From CAVYGM01 sp963768025 (GTDB taxonomy: Bacteria > Bacteroidota > Bacteroidia > Cytophagales > Spirosomataceae): 64,000 bases of DNA. Made by a program: the position numbers and the translations under genes. Below the pieces are notes generated by a model. That model was not told where the DNA came from. It ran no database searches and worked only from the letters and a program-made list of their open reading frames with translations. The stretch lies in contig CAVYGM010000035.1 of NCBI GenBank assembly GCA_963768025.1, positions 62,001 through 126,000 on the forward strand. The letters are read 5' to 3'. How positions within the stretch are numbered: position 1 is the first letter of the stretch; each line of letters opens with the position of its first letter. Below are positions 27,283 through 35,703 of the stretch, piece after piece.

Positions 27283-27579
27283 AATTTTTGTTGGATTGAT
27301 TGTTTCTCAAATTTATCTACTCGCCTGTTTTCCTGACCAATTTAATTGACCACCGCGGTGGTTTACTCCACCAACGGCCCCGCTACCAGGACGAATGGCA
27401 AGGGGGGGGGTACGAGTACCCTGACTAACCGGCCCCCAAAGTGAGGGTGGTGAGTATGTGCTTGGAACCGCTGGATAAAGCAGAAAGGGGCATTAGTGGC
27501 CTAAATTAACCGTTGAACCAAGGGATGGATATTTTTTGTGGTAGAGTTCGTATTTTGCCCCAAAAACCGCTAAACGCCC

Positions 27580-27903
27580 ATGCTTGTAATCACTACTCAC
27601 AATATTGAAGGAAAAAAAATCACCAAGTATATCGGCATCGTGAATGGAGAAGCCATCATCGGTGCCAATATCGTAAAAGACTTCTTCGCCAACATCCGCG
27701 ATGTGGTTGGTGGCCGGGCCGGTGCTTATGAGCAAGGCCTGCGGGAAGCCAAGAGCATCGCCCTCCGCGAAATGATGGATCAGGCGCATCGCCTTGGTGC
27801 CAACGCCATCATCGGCGTAGACCTCGACTACCAGGCTATTGGCACCAATGGATCCATGTTAATGGTCAGCGCCAACGGTACGGCGGTAATGGTGGAGATG
27901 TAG
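27580..27903 (+). CDS. YbjQ/DUF74-family protein
   Basis: A 107-residue protein matching the YbjQ (UPF0145) family over its whole length: LVITTHNIEGKKITKYIGIV at the N-terminus, GEAIIGANIVKDFFANIRDVVGG, and LREAKSIALREMMDQAHRLGANAIIGVDLDY. Members form pentameric beta-alpha rings and are described as putative heavy-metal-binding proteins, but no metal ligand set is proven. The gene stands alone with its own upstream region, which contains a run of nine G at 27402-27410. Confidence 0.93.
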   Translation: MLVITTHNIEGKKITKYIGIVNGEAIIGANIVKDFFANIRDVVGGRAGAYEQGLREAKSIALREMMDQAHRLGANAIIGVDLDYQAIGTNGSMLMVSANGTAVMVEM

Positions 27904-27915
27904 CCGGACGGGGGC

Positions 27916-29010
27916 CTACCCGTCCGCTCTGAACTCCGAGTAAAGCAATTCGTATTCTGCCAGCAGGGTCCAGCAGTGGGCCTCGCAGGTCCAGCGTATA
28001 TGGAATAGGGTATGGTCGGCCATCCGATACAGGAAGGGATGTTCATAGGCCGTCAACAAGCCCGCGATAAAAAAGAAAAATCCTTCAAAATCTTTTTCCG
28101 AAAGCTCTTCTACCGCTACTCTGATGGGTGATTCGCCTAGCCTGAGCAGGGAGGTAGCCAGCAGCACCCGGTACATCGGGTGTGCTTCGCTGCGCAATAG
28201 ATTGTGGGTGTCATCGATCAATTTGGCCTTAATCGGGAGTAAGGCTTCGGGCGAGAAAGCCGCTAGCAATCGAGCCACGTGATACACGATCAGGGCCGTG
28301 TGGGGATACTGATGCGCACAGCGGAAGGGGGCCGTTTGGTAGCGGTTGGTTTCGATCACCGACCGAATATAGTGCAAGCTATCGGTATCGTGCTGATTGA
28401 GGGGTAGGTTGTATTGAAAAACGAAATAGAGAATATTGCTCAACACACAGGCGTCAAATTCAATGTACATGTTTTTGCCAAACCAGGTGGAATAGGCTCT
28501 CAGCTGCCGATATTCAGGGTATGTATTGCGGATCAGGAGTTTGGTCCCGTTGGCATGTTGAGCCAGTTTTTGTTTCAGCCATGCCACGTCCGCCGCCGTG
28601 GGACCGTCGGTCAGGTACACGAAGGCCGTGTCGTCCACATCGTCAGGAATGCGAAAATGCTCAAAATAGCGAAACAGGTAGCCGTTGGGGAAGTGCCGGG
28701 AGGGGGTAGTTTGCCAGAAATTATAGGTTTTTAGCCCATCCTTATTTCTGAACGCAGGGTAGTTGTTTCTAACTTTTTCAATTATCTCCTCTCCAATCAA
28801 GCGGTCCTCCTCCGGAAGCTTTGGTAGGAGTGATTGCAGGGTAAACCCAATTATTGCCGAAAAAAACAGGGTGGTATCAGGCCGGACATAGCCAAAGAGT
28901 GGGTTGGATCGGTAGGCCGGAAACAATCCCGCGGGAAAATATTTGTTTCCTTCTGATTGACTTTTATTTATTTTTTGTATAAAAATTTTAGTTAACTCAT
29001 TCATTAACAA
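27916..29010 (-). CDS. Conserved protein of unknown function, mostly helical
   Basis: A 364-residue soluble protein I do not recognise. There is no signal peptide or membrane helix. The sequence is aromatic- and leucine-rich, with helical repeats such as LWLKQKL-type and ALIVYHVARLLAAFSPEALL. The order of segments (FWQTTPSRHFPNGYLFR, DVDDTAFVYLTD, YIEFDACVLSNILYFVFQY, HTALIVYHVARLL, YRVLLATSLLRLGE) recalls alpha/alpha-barrel folds of the terpene-cyclase/prenyltransferase type. In those folds a central D-D-x-A motif (here DVDDTAFVY near residue 125) is meaningful, but this is a weak resemblance. Two starts are possible, MLMNELTK (29010) or MNELTK (29004). It is divergent from the small barrel protein at 29075. 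Confidence 0.75.
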   Translation of the reverse strand: MLMNELTKIFIQKINKSQSEGNKYFPAGLFPAYRSNPLFGYVRPDTTLFFSAIIGFTLQSLLPKLPEEDRLIGEEIIEKVRNNYPAFRNKDGLKTYNFWQTTPSRHFPNGYLFRYFEHFRIPDDVDDTAFVYLTDGPTAADVAWLKQKLAQHANGTKLLIRNTYPEYRQLRAYSTWFGKNMYIEFDACVLSNILYFVFQYNLPLNQHDTDSLHYIRSVIETNRYQTAPFRCAHQYPHTALIVYHVARLLAAFSPEALLPIKAKLIDDTHNLLRSEAHPMYRVLLATSLLRLGESPIRVAVEELSEKDFEGFFFFIAGLLTAYEHPFLYRMADHTLFHIRWTCEAHCWTLLAEYELLYSEFRADG

Positions 29011-29074
29011 TTAGTTATAATAATTGGCACGATTGTTGATAAAAGGTATTTTGAGGTGCTCTAAATTTGTACAC

Positions 29075-29800
29075 ATGATGAATAGGTTTTTACTGATAAT
29101 CGGGATTCTGGGATTGACCCAAGCAAGCACATGCGCTCAGCGTGCGTTTATTTTGTCCAATCTTCATCCAAAAACATTTATAAGCGTTACCGCTGGACAC
29201 AGCTTACCCGTTTGGACACCTTTTGGCAAAACCAGCCAAAATCTGGTGGGAACCGGACAGGCTATGCAGGCTTCGGTGGGGTACCGCCCCGGACGGCAAC
29301 TTGGCTTCGTAGCCACCTACTCCACGATCAGTAATACCGTGCTGGCGGACAAGCTCCCCGAAACTATTCCGGTTAACTTTGATGGGGTAAGCTGGCTGAC
29401 GAGCGCCACAAACTGTACCTTGAAGACCTACATGGCGGGCCCCCTGCTGACCTTACAAGCGGGCTTATTCCTGTTCGATTTTCAGGTAACGGCCGGGTAC
29501 GCCGAAGGCACGAGCTCCCGGATGGAGCTTATCGCGCCGGATACCCGACCGGCCATGATCCTGACCACCCCTGCCAAAACCACGCACTCCGTCGCGGCCG
29601 GGGCAGGAGTCACGATCCGGTTTAAGGTAACCCGTTGGCTGGCCATTCAAACAACTGCGAATTATGTAACGGCCAATTTGAAATACAAAAACCTGGCTCA
29701 GGAAATTGTGATTGGCCCCCAGCTTTCGGTGGAGCCGGTGGCTCCCCACCAGCCCCTCGGCATGCTCAACACGGGAGGGGGCCTGTGCTTTATGTTTTGA
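29075..29800 (+). CDS. Outer-membrane beta-barrel-like protein
   Basis: A protein of about 241 residues. I chose the start at 29075 because MMNRFLLIIGILGLTQASTC makes a normal signal peptide; the open frame begins at 29024. The remainder consists of alternating hydrophobic strands (VTAGHSLPVWTPFG, LQAGLFLFDFQVTAGYA, AAGAGVTIRFKVTRWLAIQ) and ends in the C-terminal aromatic GGLCFMF, typical of outer-membrane barrels. No enzymatic domain is visible. It resembles the many small porin-like/outer-membrane barrel proteins of Bacteroidota; its function is unknown. Confidence 0.7.
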   Translation: MMNRFLLIIGILGLTQASTCAQRAFILSNLHPKTFISVTAGHSLPVWTPFGKTSQNLVGTGQAMQASVGYRPGRQLGFVATYSTISNTVLADKLPETIPVNFDGVSWLTSATNCTLKTYMAGPLLTLQAGLFLFDFQVTAGYAEGTSSRMELIAPDTRPAMILTTPAKTTHSVAAGAGVTIRFKVTRWLAIQTTANYVTANLKYKNLAQEIVIGPQLSVEPVAPHQPLGMLNTGGGLCFMF

Positions 29801-29823
29801 TAGCCGACCACCTAGCTCCCAGG

Positions 29824-31071
29824 CTACAGATCGTATTTCTGCTTTACCTCTTTGACGATCGGCCCTAGGCTTAATCCTTGAATTAGAATAGAGAAAATAA
29901 CGATACAATACGTAATGGACAGGATGATGTCCTTGCTCATGGCGGCGGGTAGGGACAGCGCCAGGGCAATCGAGATGCCGCCACGCAGACCTCCCCAGGT
30001 CATAATGAGGGGCGTGCGGGGCATGAAATTGACCGAGCGGCGCAGCACCAGAATGGGCAGATACACCGAACAGAAGCGCGCGAAGAGTACCAGCACGATA
30101 CCCACAACGCCGGGGAGCCAGAAGTCGTCCAGGAACGGGATGACCACTATTTCGAGCCCAATAAGGACAAACAGCAGGGCATTCAGGGATTCATCCACCA
30201 GTTCCCAAAATTTATCCAGGTACTCAACCGTCTCGCTCGACATAGCCTCGGAACGTCCCTGATTGCCAATAAATAGCCCGGCTACCACTACCGCCAACGG
30301 CCCGGAAAAATGCAGGGCCGAAGCCAGCGCGTAGCCTCCCATCACCAGCGCCAGCGACAATAGAACCTCCGTTTGGTAATGGTCAATGGATTTCATCAGC
30401 CGGTACGTCAGGTACCCCAGTCCCATCCCCAGCAAAAGCCCACCGCCTACTTCTTCTCCAAATAACAGGGCGATTTCGCCGGGGGTAATTTCGGATGGGC
30501 CCATAATGGCGATTTCCAGAATCGTAAGGAAGATCACAACGCCTACCCCGTCGTTGAAAAGCGACTCGCCGGTAATGACAATTTCGAGGTTTTTGGGAAT
30601 TTTGGCTTCCTTCAGAATCCCCAGCACGGCAATGGGGTCGGTGGGCGAAATGAGAGCCCCCAGCAACAAGCAATGGATAAAAGGGAGGGAGAAGCCCAGC
30701 ACCGGTAGCACATAAAAAAACAGGGACCCGGCCAGAAAGGTGGAAATCAGCACCCCGATGGTCGCGAAGATCAGGATACTCCATTTCTGCTCCCGCATGA
30801 GTTCCATATCGGTGTGCAGCGCTCCGGCAAAAAGCAGAAAACTAAGCATTACTTCCAGCAGCACCTGCGGAAAATCTATCTGACTGACCAAGCCTTTGAC
30901 CCCATCCAAAACGGAAGTGTTGAACTGCCCCACGATCAGGATAGCGATCGACGAAACGAGGGCTATCAGCATGAGACCGATGGTGGTTGGAAGCTTGACG
31001 TAGCGAAAATTGACGTAGGCAAATAAGGCACAGATGGTCGTGAGCAGGGCAATTACGGTAAACAGATCCAT
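29824..31071 (-). CDS. CPA1-family Na+(K+)/H+ antiporter
   Basis: A 415-residue inner-membrane protein with about 12 hydrophobic helices. The CPA1 signature is clear: GALISPTDPIAVLGILKEA (TM5 with the aspartate) and ITGESLFNDGVGVVIFLTIL (the N-D ion-binding pair), then WGGLRGGISIALALSLP near the C-terminus. The long regulatory cytosolic tail seen in larger NhaP/CPA1 proteins is lacking. It exchanges sodium (or potassium) for protons for pH and salt homeostasis. It is divergent from the DUF389 gene, about 100 bp apart, which may reflect a shared stress role. Confidence 0.94.
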   Translation of the reverse strand: MDLFTVIALLTTICALFAYVNFRYVKLPTTIGLMLIALVSSIAILIVGQFNTSVLDGVKGLVSQIDFPQVLLEVMLSFLLFAGALHTDMELMREQKWSILIFATIGVLISTFLAGSLFFYVLPVLGFSLPFIHCLLLGALISPTDPIAVLGILKEAKIPKNLEIVITGESLFNDGVGVVIFLTILEIAIMGPSEITPGEIALLFGEEVGGGLLLGMGLGYLTYRLMKSIDHYQTEVLLSLALVMGGYALASALHFSGPLAVVVAGLFIGNQGRSEAMSSETVEYLDKFWELVDESLNALLFVLIGLEIVVIPFLDDFWLPGVVGIVLVLFARFCSVYLPILVLRRSVNFMPRTPLIMTWGGLRGGISIALALSLPAAMSKDIILSITYCIVIFSILIQGLSLGPIVKEVKQKYDL

Positions 31072-31169
31072 TAATAAACTCGGTTAGGGTATACTTGATT
31101 TCAACCTTTTTAGTTAATCAAATATATCCATTTATCTTTGACTGATTCTATAATCCTCCTCTTTACCCT

Positions 31170-32564
31170 ATGAAAAAACCAACTCAGGCTTTACGGACAC
31201 TCGTTTTGCTCCGCTACGCCCGAACTTTTCTTGACCATATTTTCAATCTTCAGGAAGGTAAAGCGCCGGATAAAGAAACTATGGAAGACATTCGGAACGG
31301 GGTGGTGTTTCGGGGCACCAACCTCTGGATTCTGATCTGTGCTATATTTATTGCGTCCATTGGCCTGAATGTCAATTCTACGGCTGTTATCATCGGGGCC
31401 ATGCTTATTTCGCCCCTCATGGGGCCCATTATCGGCATCGGCCTCGGGATCGGCATTTATGACATCGCGCTCATTCGGAAAGCGATCAAAAACCTGGCCA
31501 TTGCGGTCATTATCAGCGTCATCACGTCCACCATTTACTTCCTCATTACACCCCTGAGCGACGCCCAAACGGAAATCCTGGCCCGTACCACCCCTACCCT
31601 TTGGGATGTGATGATTGCCTTGTTTGGAGGTTTTGCGGGAATCATTGCCAGCTCACGGGAAGACAAATCCAACGCCATTCCGGGGGTTGCCATTGCCACC
31701 GCCCTCATGCCCCCGCTCTGCACGGCGGGGTATGGATTGGCCACTGGCCAATGGAATTTCTTTTTTGGAGCTTTCTATCTTTTCTCCATCAACTGCGTTT
31801 TTATCACCTTTGCCACCGTGGTCATTGTCAAATACATGCGCTACGAACCTATCCATTATGTGGACGCCAAAACGGATCGCCGGGTAAAAATATGGGTAGG
31901 TATCCTGGTGGTGGCTACCATGATCCCCAGTATTTTTATTGCCTACAATGTGGTTCAAAAAAGCTTTTTCGAACGCAAAGCGCGTACTTTTCTGGAAGAA
32001 GAAATGAGTGATCAGGCGACCCAGATTATCAACCAGCAGCTTTTGTATCGGCCCGACACGTCCAAAATAATCATTACCTGCATCGGACAGACCGTGGATA
32101 GCAGCCGAATTTTGGCCATGAGCCGGCTCATGCCTCGCTATGGGCTAAAAAACACCCAGCTTATCATCCGGCAGGATTACAATGAATTTAATTCCAGCAC
32201 CTTGGCCAAGATGAATCAGGATATCCGCACCGGTATTCTGGAAGATCTTTATACGAAAAATGAGGAGCTGGTGCAAAATAAGGATGCCCGTATTGCCCTT
32301 TTGGAAAAAGAAATCGTGAAGTACCGGACCATCAGCACGCAATCGGACGACATCGGGAAAGAAATAAAGGTGCAGTACCCGGCTATTTCCGAGTTTTCGT
32401 TGGTCCGGACGCCCATTCATAATTTACAAACCGCCAAAACGGACACTGCCTACCTGGCCTACGCGAAGTTTGCCAAGCGCCCTTCCTGGCGCGAAACCCG
32501 CCGCATGGAAGACTGGCTGAAAGTACGCATCAAAAGCAAGTCGCTCCGGCTGATGGTGGAATAA
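31170..32564 (+). CDS. DUF389 (TIGR00341-type) membrane protein
   Basis: A 464-residue protein with a cytosolic N-terminus (residues 1-50) and at least six membrane helices in the DUF389 domain. Hallmarks are STAVIIGAMLISPLMGPIIG, FGGFAGIIASSREDKSNAIPGVAIATALMPPLC and FGAFYLFSINCVFITFA (each given only in part). The C-terminal ~200 residues are soluble with a coiled-coil-like helix (LYTKNEELVQNKDARIALLE). DUF389 proteins are widespread and functionally uncharacterised; an ion- or solute-transport role is guessed from the antiporter neighbour. Confidence 0.92.
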   Translation: MKKPTQALRTLVLLRYARTFLDHIFNLQEGKAPDKETMEDIRNGVVFRGTNLWILICAIFIASIGLNVNSTAVIIGAMLISPLMGPIIGIGLGIGIYDIALIRKAIKNLAIAVIISVITSTIYFLITPLSDAQTEILARTTPTLWDVMIALFGGFAGIIASSREDKSNAIPGVAIATALMPPLCTAGYGLATGQWNFFFGAFYLFSINCVFITFATVVIVKYMRYEPIHYVDAKTDRRVKIWVGILVVATMIPSIFIAYNVVQKSFFERKARTFLEEEMSDQATQIINQQLLYRPDTSKIIITCIGQTVDSSRILAMSRLMPRYGLKNTQLIIRQDYNEFNSSTLAKMNQDIRTGILEDLYTKNEELVQNKDARIALLEKEIVKYRTISTQSDDIGKEIKVQYPAISEFSLVRTPIHNLQTAKTDTAYLAYAKFAKRPSWRETRRMEDWLKVRIKSKSLRLMVE

Positions 32565-32573
32565 AAAATAAAA

Positions 32574-32590
32574 CCCCGCCAATGGCGGGG
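32574..32590 (-). terminator. Terminator between convergent genes
   Basis: CCCCGCC (32574-32580) and GGCGGGG (32584-32590) form a perfect 7-bp GC stem with a 3-base loop. On the minus strand it is followed by TTTTATTTTTTATT, so it is a strong terminator for the acyl-CoA dehydrogenase transcript. It may also stop the DUF389 transcript. Confidence 0.85.
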
Positions 32591-32667
32591 CCTATCTATC
32601 CTTGTTGTGATTTTAGTTGTTGATTAATTGAACTTTTGAAGTTTAGGTTAAGAAAGTTTTTTATCTA

Positions 32668-34533
32668 TCAAAGGATTAGCTCCTTATCCGTTGTAATCGT
32701 CAGTATCTCAGAATCCTTTAACCGCGTTGCCAGGCCTTTTGTTTTCGGAACTTCGTAATGGAAGTAAAAGCGCATCGTGTGCAGTTTGCTTTCGTAGAAA
32801 GTTACCTCACTCTCGGCGGGATTTTGGGTCAGCAAAGCTTTCCTGGCAGCTACCCCCTGCTTCAACCACTGCCAGGCGATGGTCACGATTCCAAACAGTT
32901 CCATGTACAGGGTAGCATCCATCAGAAACCGCTCGAAGTCGCCCTGAGCGGCGTAGGGTAGCAAGGCATTCGTCACTTCCTGCACGCGCCCCAGTTCCTT
33001 CCGCAACGCTTCGGCGTAGGGCTTCAACTCTTCGTGGGTATCGGCCTCGGCCAGGGTTTTGTTGATTTCGGCAAAAAGCAACCGCGGCGCTTTCCCCCCC
33101 TTGATGGTCATTTTCCGACCCAGCAAATCCTGCGACTGTATGCCCGTGGTACCTTCGTAGATGGGCGTGATGCGGATGTCGCGGTAGAGTTGTTCCAGGG
33201 GAAAATCTTCCGTGAAACCGTAGCCTCCCAACACCTGCAATCCTTCGCTCACCGAGCGAACACCCATTTCGGTGGGGTAGGTTTTGGCCACGGGCGTCAG
33301 CAGGTCAAGCAGTAGCTCGTAGTTTTCTTTTTCTTCGCCCTCGGTCACCTTCACCAGATCCGACAGCCGGGCACTTTCCATGAGCAACGACAGCGACCCT
33401 TCCACAATGGCTTTTTGCAACAGCAGCATCCGCTTTACGTCGGGGTGGTTGATAATCATCGTTTGACCCGAATCAAGCTGATTTTTCTCGTTCAGGCGGC
33501 GGCTCTGTGGCCGCTCCTTGGCGTATTCGAGCGAGGCATAGTAGGCCGCCGAAGCGATGGCCGCGCCCGTCATGCCCACCCCGATGCGGGCCTCATTCAT
33601 CATCTGAAACATGTAGGACAACCCCCGGTTGGGTTCGCCCACCAGCCAACCCCGGCAGTCGTCCTTATCGCCCATGGTTAGGTGCATGGCCGGGGTACCC
33701 CGTTGCCCCATTTTATGGTAGATTCCCGTGGAGGTAACGTCATTATCCTCAAAACTTCCATCCGCCGCTACCCTATACTTAGGCACCACAAACAGCGAAA
33801 TACCCTTTGTACCTTTGGGAGCACCCTTGATGCGCACCAGCATGAGGTGGACGATGTTGTCCACGGCGTCGTGGTCGCCGGCGGAGATAAATACTTTTTG
33901 CCCTTTGATGAGGTAACTACCATCGGGCTGCGGCTCCCCTGAGGTAGTAATGTCGGATAAAGAACTTCCGGCCTGCGGTTCGGTGAGGGCCATAGTACCC
34001 TGCCACTTGCCGCTCAGCATTTTGTCTACGTATAATCCTGTCAGTTCAGGTGCCCCAAACGTGGAGATCAGATTGGCAGCACCCGACGTGAGGCCAATGT
34101 ACATCATGCCGTTGTTGGCAGCCATGAAAATAAAGCCCATGCTCGCACCGATCAGTTCGGGCAACTGCTGCCCCCCCTGCTCAAACGGAAAGCCCGCGCC
34201 AATGAGACCACCCTCGCCCACGGCTTTGAGAAATTCCTTTATCTTCGGATGGACCGTCACCTTGCCGTCTTTCAGCTCCGGCTGATTGCGGTCTACATCC
34301 TTGTAATACGGGTACATGCCGGTATCGGCAATGTGCGTTGCCGAATCCAGTACCATATCGAACGTTTCACGGTCGTGCGCCTCGAAGTAGGGATACTGCG
34401 TCAGTTCGGTAGCGTTGAATACCTCATAGAGTAAGAAATCCAGGTTGCGTCGGCTGAAATAGCGGGCCATATCTTTGTATTTTCTGGGTTCAGACGGGGT
34501 TACCCGCACGATGTTGAGTTTTGCTGGCTCCAA
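32668..34533 (-). CDS. Acyl-CoA dehydrogenase, long DmdC/FadE5-like type
   Basis: A 621-residue flavoprotein oxidising an acyl-CoA thioester in fatty-acid breakdown. The FAD-binding block is MALTEPQAGSSLSDITT and the C-terminal signature is VSEGLQVLGGYGFTEDFPLEQ followed by RDIRITPIYEGTTGIQ, with E in YEGTTG as the likely catalytic base. The extra ~45-residue N-terminal helix and ~120-residue C-terminal domain (FYFHYEVPKTKGL) place it in the long subgroup that contains 3-methylmercaptopropionyl-CoA dehydrogenase (DmdC) and FadE5-like enzymes. The chain length of the substrate is not evident. The start lies downstream of a good TATATTTG box and a perfect palindrome that may be an operator. Confidence 0.94.
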   Translation of the reverse strand: MEPAKLNIVRVTPSEPRKYKDMARYFSRRNLDFLLYEVFNATELTQYPYFEAHDRETFDMVLDSATHIADTGMYPYYKDVDRNQPELKDGKVTVHPKIKEFLKAVGEGGLIGAGFPFEQGGQQLPELIGASMGFIFMAANNGMMYIGLTSGAANLISTFGAPELTGLYVDKMLSGKWQGTMALTEPQAGSSLSDITTSGEPQPDGSYLIKGQKVFISAGDHDAVDNIVHLMLVRIKGAPKGTKGISLFVVPKYRVAADGSFEDNDVTSTGIYHKMGQRGTPAMHLTMGDKDDCRGWLVGEPNRGLSYMFQMMNEARIGVGMTGAAIASAAYYASLEYAKERPQSRRLNEKNQLDSGQTMIINHPDVKRMLLLQKAIVEGSLSLLMESARLSDLVKVTEGEEKENYELLLDLLTPVAKTYPTEMGVRSVSEGLQVLGGYGFTEDFPLEQLYRDIRITPIYEGTTGIQSQDLLGRKMTIKGGKAPRLLFAEINKTLAEADTHEELKPYAEALRKELGRVQEVTNALLPYAAQGDFERFLMDATLYMELFGIVTIAWQWLKQGVAARKALLTQNPAESEVTFYESKLHTMRFYFHYEVPKTKGLATRLKDSEILTITTDKELIL

Positions 34534-34568
34534 ATTCTGGAAAAATGATGATTCAGAATTCGAAATAG

Positions 34569-34597
34569 GTATGCTTGCATACTAATTTTCAAATATA
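34569..34597 (-). promoter_or_regulatory. Promoter -7 box plus palindromic operator of the acyl-CoA dehydrogenase gene
   Basis: On the minus strand, TATATTTG (34590-34597) matches the Bacteroidota -7 consensus. Just downstream lies GTATGCTTGCATAC (34569-34582), a perfect palindrome positioned where a TetR-type repressor would block transcription. No regulator gene is adjacent. Confidence 0.5.
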
Positions 34598-34918
34598 TAA
34601 CGACTTTTTGACATATTAATTTAATTGCTGTAAAAATTTCGGATGGAGGGCAGTGGTGCAGTCTTGTTCGGTTTAAGAGGTCAGAATTGGTACTTAGGTT
34701 AGGTATCCTTTCATGTTTCACCAAGGCTCGGTTCTTGTCTTTTGCCTAAGTCGCAAATGTTAGTAGAATCTATGCCCGCAGGCGACCGTTTCGATCACAG
34801 ATCAGGGTTAGCGATAGTGTAGCCTTCCAGCGGATAACTTCCCTTACAACGGAAAAATACAAATCCTTTTTGAGCTACACTTCCTGGTTTTTTTCCTCAT
34901 TTTTATAAAAAATATACT
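34598..34918. other. Intergenic region without recognised features
   Basis: I see no gene, RNA or repeat here. It separates the divergent acyl-CoA dehydrogenase and the toxin-antitoxin-like pair, and is AT-rich close to the antitoxin. Confidence 0.4.
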
Positions 34919-35122
34919 ATGGAAACATGTTTGATTTAGTTGACGCACCAAAAAGCAGGTGATTTGCTGCGCGATCTGGAAGAAATGAAAATTATCAGAA
35001 TCATCCGTTCTGAGGCCCAAACGACATCCAACTCCCAGCGATTCCGGGGTAAGCTATCTGCCAAGACCGCTAAGGCTTTGCAAGAAAACATTAGCCAAAG
35101 CCGGGAAGAAGGGGACAGGTAA
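34919..35122 (+). pseudogene. Small antitoxin-like protein (probably frameshifted at its N-terminus)
   Basis: The open part reads LLRDLEEMKIIRIIRSEAQ and ends TAKALQENISQSREEGDR, a ~60-residue basic-acidic helix typical of antitoxins paired with PIN toxins. In front of it, METCLI and VDAPKSR are found in two other frames, as expected for an N-terminus of the M-x-T-x-L-I-x-V-D type cut by two one-base shifts. The alternative is a short product initiating at the TTG at 34940. It ends 5 bp before the toxin, the usual antitoxin-first arrangement. Confidence 0.6.
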
Positions 35123-35127
35123 AGTAC

Positions 35128-35505
35128 TTGGTAGATAGCAACGCAGCAATTGATTATCTAAGTGGCAAATTACCCGATACTGGTATGGATCTTTTGGATA
35201 GTGTTGTGGATACGCAATGTATTATTTCAATTATTACAAAAATCGAGATTTTAGGTTACAATTCTCCACCAGACGATGCCGCTTTGACTTTGGACTTTGT
35301 TAATGCTTCGTTGGTAGTTGAGCTTGACAATAGCATCGTTCAGGAAACCATTGAGATAAGGAAAAACCACAAGATAAAAACCCCCGATGCCAATATTGCC
35401 GCCTCGGCACTATCATTGGACCTGACCCTAATTACCCGAAATACTGCCGACTTTATCAAAATCCCTACATTGAAAATCAGAAATCCTTATCTTGAACAAA
35501 AGTAA
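35128..35505 (+). CDS. PIN-domain toxin (VapC-like ribonuclease)
   Basis: The 125 residues carry the PIN acidic set: D near the N-terminus in LVDSNAAIDYL, E in IITKIEILGY, D in IKTPDANIAASAL, and D in LITRNTADF. VapC toxins cleave tRNA or rRNA until bound by the cognate antitoxin, here the short upstream product. The start is uncertain: the frame lacks an ATG. A TTG at 35128 is available, while the natural family start would be two or three residues earlier (x-K-Y-L-V-D) where GTA now stands. The upstream antitoxin also appears damaged, so the pair may be inactive. Confidence 0.85.
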   Translation: MVDSNAAIDYLSGKLPDTGMDLLDSVVDTQCIISIITKIEILGYNSPPDDAALTLDFVNASLVVELDNSIVQETIEIRKNHKIKTPDANIAASALSLDLTLITRNTADFIKIPTLKIRNPYLEQK

Positions 35506-35630
35506 ATTTTCCATTTTCAGGGAAGCCTCGCATTGAAAGCGCAAGGTGAAATTCTCCTGTTGATAGATTATATTCTGCCTGCGACCCAATTTAACATAGA
35601 TCATATTCAATGAATATTTCCTTCTTTTAC

Positions 35631-35659
35631 TTTCGAATATTTTCTTTTTCTTACTTTTG
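35631..35659 (+). promoter_or_regulatory. Promoter of the FGGY kinase gene
   Basis: TACTTTTG (35652-35659) fits the TAnnTTTG -7 consensus, with a TTTC near 35631 in the -33 position. The stretch just upstream contains TTTTACTTTC (35625-35634), which recurs in the promoter of the DeoR regulator gene and is a possible operator. Confidence 0.45.
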
Positions 35660-35703
35660 TTGGAAATTAACTTTCTAAAATCTCCAAAACAGAGCTTAAT
35701 CTG

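Noticed and set aside
27402..27410. Run of nine G as a phase-variable tract
   Set aside because: It lies about 170 bp upstream of the YbjQ gene, outside any coding region or clear promoter, and could be a sequencing artefact.
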